Source of the DNA: Clostridium sp. D33t1_170424_F3 | Lineage (GTDB): Bacteria; Bacillota; Clostridia; Oscillospirales; Acutalibacteraceae | Direction: 5' to 3' | DNA: 64,000 nucleotides | Assembly: GCF_015667585.1 (NCBI RefSeq) | Contig: NZ_JADPEG010000003.1 | Location: forward strand, 124,001-188,000 | Part shown: positions 53,633-63,615 of the stretch, in pieces | Layout: each line of letters starts with the position of its first letter | Position numbering within the stretch: the first letter of the stretch is position 1 | Notes under the pieces: model-generated | The model's input: only the letters and a program-made list of their open reading frames with translations | Told to the model about the DNA's origin: nothing | Databases searched by the model: none | Made by a program: the position numbers and the translations under genes

Positions 53633-53660
53633 AGTATAGCACATATGTTCTGAATGTCAA
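53633..53660 (-). promoter_or_regulatory. Promoter with overlapping LexA (SOS) box
   Basis: On the minus strand TTGACA (53660-53655), 16 bases, TATACT (53638-53633). The spacer contains AGAACATATGTGCT (53651-53638), one base from the Gram-positive LexA/DinR palindrome GAACNNNNGTTC (GTGC in place of GTTC). Binding there would block the promoter until DNA damage. Confidence 0.75.
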
Positions 53661-53713
53661 CAGGAATCTTTTCTTCTGTTTCCCATAAAAAAGGTTAATA
53701 TTCCATTCCGAAA

Positions 53714-53756
53714 AGAAGACCTTTACAAAACGTTTCCTGTTTTGTAAAGGTCTTCT
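53714..53756 (-). terminator. Strong terminator of the AraC-type gene
   Basis: AGAAGACCTTTACAAAAC, loop GTTTCCT and its full complement give an 18-bp stem with T-rich flanks on both strands. It insulates the tail operon promoter from the regulator gene. Confidence 0.9.
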
Positions 53757-53775
53757 TTCTATACCAGTCTTCTTT

Positions 53776-56037
53776 TTACTTCTTCTGCCGGTACCACCCC
53801 GGTGTCACACCCTCATACCGCTTAAACGCGCGGTTCATTGTGATGGAATTTGCGTACCCCACCATGGCGGAAATATCCCCAATTGTGTGGTCGGTGTGCA
53901 AAATCAGGTCTTTGGCCCGTTCGATGCGGTACTTGTGCAGATAATCGAGGAAACCGATGTTCAGCTCCTGCTTAAACAAAGTTGACAATACCGGCAGGCT
54001 CATGTGGAAGCGCTCCGCGACCGCGCCGGCGGACAGGTTGATGTCCTGGTAGTTTTCTTCAATATACTGTGTGATCTGCTCGATCCGCCGTTCCTGCGGC
54101 TGGCTGCGGACCCTGCGTTCCTCCAGGCTGGTGAAAATGTGGGATGCCCGGCGGCCCAGCGAATCCATGCCATGCGCCTTGCGCAGATAGTTGTCGCAGT
54201 CCAGCTCCCTGAGCACTTGCGGGTCCGCGACGCTGTCGTACAGGGAGAGCAGGATCGCGTCCGTGAGATAGGAATACTGCATCTGTCCCAGCGTCAGGGA
54301 CGCAGGGCGATGCGCCGTGAATTCCTGGGCAATTTCCCGGACAAGCGCGGTGGCCTGCACAAAGTTTCCGGATTGGATGATGTTGACCAGCTTGTTGGTT
54401 TTCCCCAGGAAATCCTTGCTGCCATATCCCTCCGACAATACGTTTGCGATGGAATCATAGGCGCTGACAAGATTGTATTCCCCGGCCAGCAGGCTGTATT
54501 CCACCACCTGCATTGCCTCATTGTATGCCTCGTGCAGTTCGCTGATTTGTTTATGCATCCCGCTGATCGCAACGGAAATGGAAGTTTGCAGCTCAGAATC
54601 CATAAAATGCCGAATATCCTCCGCACAGACGGCGGCGTCTTCTATGGAACAGTCGGTCATGTCCGCTACCCCCGCATACAGGCCCTGGCAGCGCACCACA
54701 TAGGCCGCACAGCCCCGGTTCAGGAAGAAGGAACGGCAGGTCTGTTTAAGCAGGCTGACCGTTTCCGCCTCTGGGAGCAGCGTATTGGTTTCTCTTTCCT
54801 CTGCCTCATCAATGTGGATGAGGAAAACAATGTATTGACTGCACTCAACCGGGAATCCGCCGCGGCGCAGGGCTTCCAGAATATCCGGGGAAATTTGGAT
54901 TTCCCCGATGACAAGACGGGTCAGCAGGCTGTTTGTCAATAGCTCGCTTTGTGTGCTCAGCTGCGCTTCATAGCTTTTGGCCCGGTTGTATAGTTCCTGC
55001 ACCGTGCTGTTGAGGATGCGGAACTCATTTGGACCTTTTTTCTCGTTTGTTTCCGAAGGAAGCGCATCCATCAGCTCCTCCAGGGGCTTGTACAGCTTGT
55101 GTGCAAACAGGTAAGAAAATCCGCCGCCCACCAGCAGGGAGACCAGCAGAGTCGCCAGTAAAGTGGTCAGCACCATCTCAAACCCGTCGCGCGCGTTGTT
55201 GTCCGGTATCACGATCACCTGCTGCAGCGTCTCGTTCGCAAAACCCTGATGGTAGACAAAGTAGGGGATGCCATTCCATTCCAGCCGTTCCCGTTCCTCC
55301 CAGGAACGTACCTCTTCATAGGTGATGGGAAGCCCTGCCGTCTCGCCGTCCGGGTCGGAGGAGATCATGCGGTTGTTCTGTGTGATGAAAATAGTCTGGG
55401 AACCTTCCGGAAGATAATAATAGCTCAGGGTTTCAGAAATCTGGCTGTCTTCATTCCCGATCAGCCATACGACGCCCGGATACACCTCGCGGACAAAAAA
55501 GAAGCGGGCAAAATCCATATTGGGGTCCCGGATGATTTCCGCCACGGCGGAATCCCCGGTTTCCATCAGGCGATTCCAGGTGCTCATGTCCATATCCATG
55601 ACGTCTGTAATGATATGGTCGGCCACCGGGTCCCCATAGGCGTCCCCGTTTCCAAAGCTGCGCCCGCTGTTCCGAAAATACAGAAACATGGGCTGTTCAA
55701 AGGAGGGGAGATTCAGACGGCAGGTCCAAACATAATTGTTAAAGAACGCTTCCACCTCCTCCGAATCACGCGGAATCACATCCGCCTTTGCCAGTTGATC
55801 GATTCCCTTGGTTTCAGAAAGCAGCTCGCTGGTTTTCTGGTAGTAGGACAGCGTCGCTTCCGTATTGGCCATACTCTTTTCCACCATGGAATCGTATGAC
55901 TTTTCGAGCTGTTTCCTCTCCTGATCGGCGGTGTGCAGGTATTGTCCCAGGATGGCTCCGCTGCAAATGAGCGTGACAATAAAGAAAGCGCCGATCAAGT
56001 TATAAAAGCTTTTTCCTCTGTAAGGTCGTTTTTTCAT
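53776..56037 (-). CDS. Membrane-bound AraC-family regulator with extracellular sensor
   Basis: 753 residues. TM1 at about 12-33, an extracytoplasmic sensor of ~250 residues (dCache-like; FNNYVWTCRLNLPSFEQPMFLYF), TM2 at about 288-312 (VLTTLLATLLVSLLVGGGFSYLF) followed by a HAMP-like stretch. A cytosolic region with degenerate cyclase-like fold follows (about 370-600). The C-terminal HTH_18 domain covers about 655-753 (ITQYIEENYQDINLSAGAVAERFHMS, ending MNRAFKRYEGVTPGWYRQKK). This architecture is common in Firmicutes next to glycan-use genes. It is divergent from the GH3 gene 542 bases away, which is its most likely target, with an external sugar as the plausible signal. Confidence 0.88.
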   Translation of the reverse strand: MKKRPYRGKSFYNLIGAFFIVTLICSGAILGQYLHTADQERKQLEKSYDSMVEKSMANTEATLSYYQKTSELLSETKGIDQLAKADVIPRDSEEVEAFFNNYVWTCRLNLPSFEQPMFLYFRNSGRSFGNGDAYGDPVADHIITDVMDMDMSTWNRLMETGDSAVAEIIRDPNMDFARFFFVREVYPGVVWLIGNEDSQISETLSYYYLPEGSQTIFITQNNRMISSDPDGETAGLPITYEEVRSWEERERLEWNGIPYFVYHQGFANETLQQVIVIPDNNARDGFEMVLTTLLATLLVSLLVGGGFSYLFAHKLYKPLEELMDALPSETNEKKGPNEFRILNSTVQELYNRAKSYEAQLSTQSELLTNSLLTRLVIGEIQISPDILEALRRGGFPVECSQYIVFLIHIDEAEERETNTLLPEAETVSLLKQTCRSFFLNRGCAAYVVRCQGLYAGVADMTDCSIEDAAVCAEDIRHFMDSELQTSISVAISGMHKQISELHEAYNEAMQVVEYSLLAGEYNLVSAYDSIANVLSEGYGSKDFLGKTNKLVNIIQSGNFVQATALVREIAQEFTAHRPASLTLGQMQYSYLTDAILLSLYDSVADPQVLRELDCDNYLRKAHGMDSLGRRASHIFTSLEERRVRSQPQERRIEQITQYIEENYQDINLSAGAVAERFHMSLPVLSTLFKQELNIGFLDYLHKYRIERAKDLILHTDHTIGDISAMVGYANSITMNRAFKRYEGVTPGWYRQKK

Positions 56038-56579
56038 ATGTAAAACCCTTTCACGGTTGAAATATCTCTAACATATCCAACAAAACAGGCATATAAATTA
56101 CTTTGTAAATATATTTTATAGGAAATTCGCTCTATTGTAATAAAGAAATAAGATTTAAAACCAATGATTTCCAATAAAAGTAAACAGAATTCAACCTCCC
56201 ATTTATAACAATATTTCCAAGGCAACAGTTCATATTTTTGCAGTTCACCCCTTGCTATATACCATTTTTTAACAGTAACAATTTTTATACATATATATTT
56301 TCTACAATTTTAGCAAGGATTGTTAGTACAAAAATAGCGATTATTGATTTTTGGGTCTGTTCAACATTATACTATATTCACTCCAATATTCAAGCCAATT
56401 ATCGCATGAATTGGTTGAGAACGTTTCTCCGTTTACTTTTTGGCCTTTCCCGTCGGGAACTGTCGAAGGGAAAACGGACCCGCAAAATCGATAAAGAAAG
56501 GAGGAAAGAAATCACCGCTTCTTATATTCAGTAAGCAGGTATTTCGCAGCAGAAAAACCAGAAAAGAAGGAGAATAGAA
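56038..56579. other. AT-rich divergent regulatory region
   Basis: 542 bases between the AraC-type regulator and the GH3 gene. Long A/T tracts are present; no convincing gene. The strong ribosome binding site AGAAGGAGAA (56564-56573) belongs to the GH3 gene. I could not fix a promoter with confidence. Confidence 0.5.
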
Positions 56580-59500
56580 ATGAAAAGGCTAAGCAAATCG
56601 ATTGTGTCATTGGCACTCGCAAGCTCCATGCTGGCCAGCATGTGCGTCACCACCGCCTTTGCAGCCAGCCCGGACGACACCGTCTCCGAGCGTGAGATCC
56701 AAAACGCAGCGCTTGCCCGTAAGGTCGGCGCGCAAGGTATGGTCCTGTTGGAAAACAAGAATGCGGCGCTTCCCATTAAAGAGAGCGGCAAAATCGCCCT
56801 GTTCGGCGGCGGTGCATATGGCACTGTCAAGGGCGGCACCGGTTCCGGCGACGTCAACCAGCGTTATGTTGTCAATGTATGGGACGGCCTGAAGAATGCA
56901 GGCTATGAGATCACCTCCAACAGCTGGCTGGATGCGTTTAAAGAGTATTATGATGAGAATCATACCTCCGGCGGCATGTGGGGTTCCAAACCGGTTCCGG
57001 ATACGGAAGTAACGGATGAGGACATCACCTCCGCGTCTTCCGCGGATACCGCAATCTATGTGATTGCCCGTAATTCCGGCGAAGGCTCCGACCGTAAAGC
57101 GGAAAAGGGCGACTATTATCTGACCGATATTGAGTATTCCAACCTGGAAAAGCTGGGCAAAAACTTTGAAAAGGTTATTGTTGTTTTGAATGTCGGCGGA
57201 ATTGTCGACACCAAGTTCTTTAATGAGATCGAAGGCCTCGATTCCATGCTGTTGATGAGCCAAGCCGGTATGGAAGGCGGCAACGCCGTCACCGATGTGC
57301 TCACCGGAAAGGTCACCCCGTCCGGCAAACTGACGGATACCTGGGCGGTCGATTATATGGACTACCCGTCTTCTGAAACCTTCAGCAGCAACGATAATAA
57401 TGTCAAATACGAAGAGTATGAGGATGGCATCTATGTCGGTTACCGTTATTTTGATACGTTCAATGTAACGCCGGCGTATGAGTTTGGCTATGGTTCCTCC
57501 TATACCACCTTTGATACCAAGATCAACTTTGTGGAAGCGGACGCCACGACCGTGACCGTCAATGCGACCATTAAGAATACCGGCGATACATATTCCGGCA
57601 AGGAAGTCTTTGAAGTGTACTTCTCCGCGCCGGACGGCAAGCTGGAAAAGCCGTATCAGGAACTGGCGGGCTTTGCGAAGACTGACGAGCTGGCCCCGGG
57701 CGCGTCTCAGGACCTGACCGTTTCCTTCCCGCTGACCGAAATGTCCTCCTATGACGAAGAGAGCGCTTCTTATATCATGGAAGCCGGCGATTATGTCATC
57801 CGCGGCGGTAATTCCTCCCGCAACACACATGTGGGTGGCGTTATCCGCATCGGCGAGACAAAGACCACCGAACAGCTCAGCAGCCAGTTGGGCCTGCCGG
57901 AAGGCAGAGAGCTGAACGAGATCAGCAAAGCGGACGCAACACCGTACAGCTATGAAGGCGAAGCAGCGGAAATCGCAGCCGCTAAGGTATTTAACATTGC
58001 GGCGGCGGACATCGCCTTTGAGAACAATACTTCCCCGTACGACGACGAAAAGGTTGTTACCTACCGCGTCGAAGGTGAAGAGAAGGAAGACTCTAACTTT
58101 AATGGCAGCCATCCGGTCGAAGAAGTAACCGTAGACGCGCTCCCGGATGCCAACCTGAAAGACGTCTATGACGGAAAGATCAGCATGGAAGAGTTCGTTG
58201 CTCAGATGAGCGTCGAGCAGTTGGCAGACCTTGCAGAAGGCATCGGCTGGGGAACCGGCGGCCAACCAATCATCGGCTCTCAGTCCGACTCCGTGCCTGG
58301 CGCGGCTGGCGAGACCACAAAAACCCTGCTGGACAGCATGGGGATTCCGAACATTGTCCTGGCAGACGGCCCGGCCGGTGTCCGCATCTCCCAGAGCTTT
58401 GACGGACAGGACGCCGTAACAGGCGAAACTCAGAAATATTACCAGTTCTGCACCGCATGGCCGATCGGCACCCTGCTGGCACAGACCTGGGACAAAGACC
58501 TGATCGAAGCGATCGGCGACGGTTTCGGTACCGAAATGCAGGAAATGGGCGTCACTCTGCTGCTCGCCCCCGGCATGAACATCCACCGCAACCCGCTGTG
58601 CGGCCGTAACTTCGAGTATTATTCCGAGGATCCGCTGGTCGCCGGTATGTCCGCGGCAGCGCTCACCCTTGGCGTGCAGTCCAACCAGGGCGTTGGCGTA
58701 ACCCTCAAGCACTATGCGGCCAACAACCAGGAAAACAACCGCAACGCGGTTGACACCTTTGTCAGCGAGCGCGCACTGCGCGAAATTTACCTCAAGGGCT
58801 TTGAAATGGCAGTCAAAAACGCACAGCCCATGTCCATCATGACCTCCTACAACCTCATCAACAGCGTGCCGGCGGCGGACAGCTATGACCTGTGCACCGA
58901 CTTTGCGCGCGGCGAGTGGGGCTTCCAGGGCGTCATCATGACAGACTGGGGCGGCGGACAGTCCGATCCTGGAAAGTCCATGCACGCGGGCAACGACCTG
59001 ATTATGCCTGGCGGCTCCGCAGCTACCATTGTTGCGGCGGCGACCAAGGTTCCCGCTCAGTATAATGAAGATGGCTCAATCTATGTTCAGAAGTCCGAGT
59101 GGTGGGGACAGACCATTGAAACAGAGATGTGGAACGATTTTGTTCCGGTTCCTTATGCGGACGGCGAATCCTGCAGCTTCGTGGCCAACTGCCCGGAGAC
59201 CAAGTATAAGCACACCCACGTCTATGTAGAGCCGGACGAGAACGGCCTTGCCAGATATCCCGGCACCTTCAAGATTGAGTATGAAGGCTCCTACAAAGAA
59301 GATTACATCACCAAGGGCGATATCCAGAAGAGCGCCATGAACGTTCTGAACATCGTCATGCAGTCCAACAACATGGGCAGCGTACACGGTGTGGAAATCG
59401 GCAATTACAGCGAGCAGTTTGACGACCTCAAGGATTACATCACCGTTGAGAAGTCCAAAATCTCCGGCGTCGGCAGCTACACCATCACCAAGATGGATGA

Positions 59501-62500
59501 AGCAAACGGCGGCTACTACCTCGTGGAAAACGACGGCGGCGCAACCCTGGGCATGATGAATATCGATATGCTCATCACCGATAAGGGCTATGCCTTTAAG
59601 GACCTGAACGGCAACGGCAAGCTGGACGTTTACGAAGACTGGCGTCTGGATACCGAAACCCGTGCGCAGAGCCTGGCGGAAATGATGGTCAACGACGGCG
59701 AAGAGGGCATCGCGGCAATCGCCGGCCTGATGCTGTACAGCAGCCATCAGGCAGTCAACAGCGAGAATCTTACGGCGGCACAGGAAACTTTCCTGAAGGA
59801 AGACAATGTGCGCCATGTATTGGTAACAACCCTTAAAACACCGGAAATTGCTGCAAAGTGGAACAACAACGCGCAGGCGTTTGTAGAAGGCCTCGGCTAC
59901 GGCATCCCGGTCAACAACAGTTCCGACCCGCGCCACGGCGCGAGTGGCAAATCCGATGTGGAATACACGGCGGGCCAGGGCGGCATCATCTCCCTGTGGC
60001 CGGATTCCATCGGCCTCGCGGCAACCTTTGATCCGAGCATCGTTGAGACCTTCGGCGACATCGCTTCTCAGGAATATCGTGCGCTGGGCATCGCGACCGC
60101 GCTGTCCCCGCAGATCGACCTGGCAACCGAGCCCCGCTGGAGCCGTGTAAGCGGTACCTTCGGTGAGAACAGCGACCTGGATACCGACATGGCGCGCGCT
60201 TATGTCGACGGCTTCCAGACCACCTACGATTCCGAAAATCCGTGGGGCGCGCACAGCGTCAACGCGATGGTCAAACACTGGCCGTCCGGCGGACCGGAAG
60301 AGGGCGGACGCGACGGACACTACGGCTATGGCAAATACGCCGTGTATCCGGGCAACAACCTCAAGGAACAGATTAAACCCTTCGTGGAAGGTGCGTTCAA
60401 CCTGAACAACGGCACGGAATACGCGACAGCGGTTATGCCGTACTACACCATTTCCTACAACCAGGCGCCCGACGGCACCAATGTTGGTAACTCTTACAAC
60501 AAATACATCATCACTGACCTGCTCCGTGAGAAGTACGGCTATGACGGCGTTGTCTGCACAGACTGGATGATCACCGCGGACAGCACCAGCGACGCTGTGT
60601 TCCAGGGCAAGTGCTGGGGCGTGGAAGACCTGACGGTCGATGAGCGTCACTATATGGCACTGCAGGCTGGCGTTGACCAGTTCGGCGGCAACAACGACAA
60701 GATGCCTGTTCTCGCAGCCTATGACATGTGGGTTGAGAACTTTGGCAAAGAAGCGGCAGACCAGCGCTTTGAAGATTCCGCAAGAAGACTCCTGCGCAAC
60801 GTCTTCAACCCGGGCCTGTTTGAGAATCCGTACCTCGATCCGTCCGAATCCACTGAAATCGTCGGCAACGAAGACTTCATGGAAGAAGGCTACAACGCAC
60901 AGGTAAAATCCGTAGTCATGCTGAAGAATGCGGACAATACGATCGTATCGGCAGCGGACGACAAGAAAGAAACCGTTTACCTGCCCTATGAGCTCAACAA
61001 CAAGGGCGAAAAAGTTTATTGCATGAGCAAGGACATCGTTTCCAAGTACTACAACGTCACCGATAATCCGGACGAAGCGGACTTTGCAATCGTCGGCATG
61101 AGCGCGCCGAAGGGCGGCTCCGGCTACAGCACGGCTGATCTGAAAGCCGGCGGAAACGGCTATCTGCCGATTTCCCTGCAGTACGGCGAGTACACCGCGG
61201 ACACCGCGAGAGCACAGAGCATCGCATCGGATCCGGGCGCAGAGTTTATCAACTCTACCACCGGCGAAGTTGTCTATGTGGATAACGTCGAGAATCGTTC
61301 CTACAAGGGCAAGACCGTCACAGCCTCCAACGGCTCTGAGCTCGTAAGACTCCAGAACGCCAAGGAAGCCATGGGCGACAAACCCGTTATCGTTTACATG
61401 AAGCTTTCCAACCCGATGGTATGGTCCGAAGTGGAGCCGCTCGCAGACGCGATCGTTCTGGGCTACGGCATCCAGGATCAGGCCGCCATGGAAATTATTT
61501 CCGGTACAACCGAGCCCTCCGGCCTCCTGCCGATGCAGCAGCCGAAGAACATGGAAACCGTTGAAGCGCAGTACGAAGACGTTCCGCAGGATATGGAATG
61601 CTATGTAGACGCCAACGGCAACACCTATGACTTTGCATACGGCCTCAACTGGAACGGCCAGATTTATGACGACCGCACCGAGAAGTACGCGGATGTCAGC
61701 AGCGCGGAACCGTCCGAGCATATGCTCACCGTCCGTTACGTCGGCAAGGTCGACCTCTCCATCGACGGAGAAGAGCAGGTTATCGCAAACCTGATCGGCG
61801 CTTATAAAGACGTCGTGATGGCGGGCGAAGAGCTCGAACTCACCTTTGCGCCTCGCGTAGAGGGCAGAGAGATCGTCCTGGTCAACGGCAAACCCGTTGA
61901 ACTGAACGAGGATGGAACCTATACCTACACCTTTACCATGCCGAATGCAGTGGCAAACGTAAGCCTGAACTTTACGGTCGTCGACCGTCAGATCCTGCGC
62001 AGCGTGGTAGCGACGGCTCAGGAACTGCAGAAGGGCAGCGAGTACGAAGCGGCGGTACAGGTTGTCAAGGATCAGTTCGACAAGGCGCTTACGGCTGCGG
62101 AGAAGGTTCTCGCAGACCCGAAGGCAACGCAGAAGGACATTGACAAAGCCTGGGCGGATATGATCAACGCCATCCACTACCTGAGCTTCGCGGAAGGCGA
62201 CAAGACCATTCTGGATGAACTGTTTGCTTCCTATGAGCTCCTGAATCCGGACGACTACACCGCGGACAGCTGGGCCGCCGCAGAGGCAGCCTATGAAGCG
62301 GCGATGGAAGTCTATGGCGACGACAACGTACTGGCAGCCGACGTCGAGAAGGCGTACGACGACCTGTACAAGGCGATGACAGACCTTCTGGAAAACCGCA
62401 AGGCGGACTTTGAGAGCCTGATCAATGTAATCAACACGGCCAAGGAGATCAAAGACAACCTCGATAAGTACTATGACACCGGCAAAGAAGCGTTCCTGAC

Positions 62501-63194
62501 CGCTCTGGAAGAAGCGGAAGCGCTCGTCGATACCGACGCAACCCAGTCCGCGGTCGATGCGGCAGCGGAAAAACTGGAGAAAGCCATGCACGTCCTCCGC
62601 CTCATCCCGAATACCTCCGCTCTGGAAGACGTGATCGAAGCGATGAAGAACGCGGATACCTCCAACAGCAGCGCGGCGGCAATCGCAAAACTGCAGTCCA
62701 CGCTGAAAGAAGCGGAAGCAGCCCTGGCAAGCGGAACGCTGGATCAGGCGGGCGTCGATAAGCTGGCCGCGGCGGGCAGAACCGCGCTGAACGGCCTGGG
62801 CGATCTGAACAAACCCTCCACCTCCGGCGGCAGCAAGTCCTCCGGCAGCACAGCCTCCAGCGGAAACGCATACGGCAGCGCGGGCACCGCAATCGTCGGC
62901 GCGGCGACAACCGCACAGGCGGCTGCAAGCGTGGTTTCCGATACGACCGTCAACTTCACCCTGAAGAGAGGCAGCGCATACTGCTTCAAGATGACCGTCA
63001 TGGGTGGCAGTAACCTCACGCCGAGCTTCACCGTCGGCAACGGCGATGTGCTCAAGACCCAGTTTGCAGCAAAGATCGGCAACGATTATTACTACAGAGT
63101 CTGGGCGACCGGCGCACCGGGAACCAGCACAGGCGTGTACACCACCCTGGCAGGCCAGAACGCCGTCAAGCACTGCACTGTGACAATTGGCTGA
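56580..63194 (+). CDS. Giant secreted tandem GH3 protein with FIVAR-like repeats and shared C-terminal module
   Basis: 2,204 residues; signal peptide MKRLSKSIVSLALASSML...AFA. Two GH3 units lie in one chain. The first appears permuted: a C-domain-like part (about 40-280, VGAQGMVLLENKNAALPI, GKVTPSGKLTDTW) and an FN3-like domain (about 310-440) precede the barrel (about 520-830) with KHYAANNQENNRN and nucleophile Asp789 in IMTDWGG. The second barrel (about 1015-1400) carries NNSSDPRHG, VKHWPSGGPEEGGRD and nucleophile Asp1328 in VCTDWM, followed by its own C-domain (about 1430-1690). A beta-repeat, FIVAR-like repeats (about 1800-2080), a linker and the C-terminal module (2119-2204) complete it. 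GH3 enzymes are mostly exo-beta-glycosidases; the specificity of each site is unknown. Confidence 0.9.
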   Translation: MKRLSKSIVSLALASSMLASMCVTTAFAASPDDTVSEREIQNAALARKVGAQGMVLLENKNAALPIKESGKIALFGGGAYGTVKGGTGSGDVNQRYVVNVWDGLKNAGYEITSNSWLDAFKEYYDENHTSGGMWGSKPVPDTEVTDEDITSASSADTAIYVIARNSGEGSDRKAEKGDYYLTDIEYSNLEKLGKNFEKVIVVLNVGGIVDTKFFNEIEGLDSMLLMSQAGMEGGNAVTDVLTGKVTPSGKLTDTWAVDYMDYPSSETFSSNDNNVKYEEYEDGIYVGYRYFDTFNVTPAYEFGYGSSYTTFDTKINFVEADATTVTVNATIKNTGDTYSGKEVFEVYFSAPDGKLEKPYQELAGFAKTDELAPGASQDLTVSFPLTEMSSYDEESASYIMEAGDYVIRGGNSSRNTHVGGVIRIGETKTTEQLSSQLGLPEGRELNEISKADATPYSYEGEAAEIAAAKVFNIAAADIAFENNTSPYDDEKVVTYRVEGEEKEDSNFNGSHPVEEVTVDALPDANLKDVYDGKISMEEFVAQMSVEQLADLAEGIGWGTGGQPIIGSQSDSVPGAAGETTKTLLDSMGIPNIVLADGPAGVRISQSFDGQDAVTGETQKYYQFCTAWPIGTLLAQTWDKDLIEAIGDGFGTEMQEMGVTLLLAPGMNIHRNPLCGRNFEYYSEDPLVAGMSAAALTLGVQSNQGVGVTLKHYAANNQENNRNAVDTFVSERALREIYLKGFEMAVKNAQPMSIMTSYNLINSVPAADSYDLCTDFARGEWGFQGVIMTDWGGGQSDPGKSMHAGNDLIMPGGSAATIVAAATKVPAQYNEDGSIYVQKSEWWGQTIETEMWNDFVPVPYADGESCSFVANCPETKYKHTHVYVEPDENGLARYPGTFKIEYEGSYKEDYITKGDIQKSAMNVLNIVMQSNNMGSVHGVEIGNYSEQFDDLKDYITVEKSKISGVGSYTITKMDEANGGYYLVENDGGATLGMMNIDMLITDKGYAFKDLNGNGKLDVYEDWRLDTETRAQSLAEMMVNDGEEGIAAIAGLMLYSSHQAVNSENLTAAQETFLKEDNVRHVLVTTLKTPEIAAKWNNNAQAFVEGLGYGIPVNNSSDPRHGASGKSDVEYTAGQGGIISLWPDSIGLAATFDPSIVETFGDIASQEYRALGIATALSPQIDLATEPRWSRVSGTFGENSDLDTDMARAYVDGFQTTYDSENPWGAHSVNAMVKHWPSGGPEEGGRDGHYGYGKYAVYPGNNLKEQIKPFVEGAFNLNNGTEYATAVMPYYTISYNQAPDGTNVGNSYNKYIITDLLREKYGYDGVVCTDWMITADSTSDAVFQGKCWGVEDLTVDERHYMALQAGVDQFGGNNDKMPVLAAYDMWVENFGKEAADQRFEDSARRLLRNVFNPGLFENPYLDPSESTEIVGNEDFMEEGYNAQVKSVVMLKNADNTIVSAADDKKETVYLPYELNNKGEKVYCMSKDIVSKYYNVTDNPDEADFAIVGMSAPKGGSGYSTADLKAGGNGYLPISLQYGEYTADTARAQSIASDPGAEFINSTTGEVVYVDNVENRSYKGKTVTASNGSELVRLQNAKEAMGDKPVIVYMKLSNPMVWSEVEPLADAIVLGYGIQDQAAMEIISGTTEPSGLLPMQQPKNMETVEAQYEDVPQDMECYVDANGNTYDFAYGLNWNGQIYDDRTEKYADVSSAEPSEHMLTVRYVGKVDLSIDGEEQVIANLIGAYKDVVMAGEELELTFAPRVEGREIVLVNGKPVELNEDGTYTYTFTMPNAVANVSLNFTVVDRQILRSVVATAQELQKGSEYEAAVQVVKDQFDKALTAAEKVLADPKATQKDIDKAWADMINAIHYLSFAEGDKTILDELFASYELLNPDDYTADSWAAAEAAYEAAMEVYGDDNVLAADVEKAYDDLYKAMTDLLENRKADFESLINVINTAKEIKDNLDKYYDTGKEAFLTALEEAEALVDTDATQSAVDAAAEKLEKAMHVLRLIPNTSALEDVIEAMKNADTSNSSAAAIAKLQSTLKEAEAALASGTLDQAGVDKLAAAGRTALNGLGDLNKPSTSGGSKSSGSTASSGNAYGSAGTAIVGAATTAQAAASVVSDTTVNFTLKRGSAYCFKMTVMGGSNLTPSFTVGNGDVLKTQFAAKIGNDYYYRVWATGAPGTSTGVYTTLAGQNAVKHCTVTIG
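62934..63191 (+). other. Shared C-terminal module, copy 5 (GH3)
   Basis: 86 residues from VSDTTVNFTLKRGSAYCFKM to KHCTVTIG, following a Ser/Gly/Lys linker. Both end cysteines are present. Confidence 0.9.
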
Positions 63195-63452
63195 GAGAAC
63201 GATACGCTGGCCGATTGAGAGGATCGCCTCTTTGATGAATAGGGCTTGAAAATGCCCTGTTTTAAGAAAAGCTTCTACTGAAAATCGCCGCAGGCGCGGA
63301 AGACGCTGTGCGTCCAGCCGCGGGCCTGCGCCCCGGAAACAGCGGCCAACCCCACGGCAGGGCGGTTTCCGGGGGAACGTACACACTCCATTTCTCCATT
63401 TAACAGCGGGACCGGGCGGGAACACCGCCTGCGATCCCCCGAAAAGCTGAGC

Positions 63453-63489
63453 AAGCCCGCGGCTCGCCAAATGCGTGCCGTGGGCTTTT
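63453..63489 (+). terminator. Terminator after the GH3 gene
   Basis: AAGCCCGCGGC pairs with GCCGTGGGCTT followed by TTGCTTT. It lies in the 421-base gap before the ROK gene, which otherwise shows no recognised feature. Confidence 0.7.
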
Positions 63490-63615
63490 GCTTTACAACC
63501 GGGCGGTTTTGCAGATGTCCGGCAAAAGCTTTTGCTTACGCCGGGCGCACCGCGCCGGAATGATTCTACAGGACGGGCCGCGTACGCGCTCACCCTGCGG
63601 GAGGTGAATATAAAA

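Noticed and set aside
56238-56534. 98-residue frame upstream of the GH3 gene
   Set aside because: AT-rich, Asn/Ile/Phe-heavy composition as expected by chance, without a ribosome binding site; overlaps the likely promoter region.
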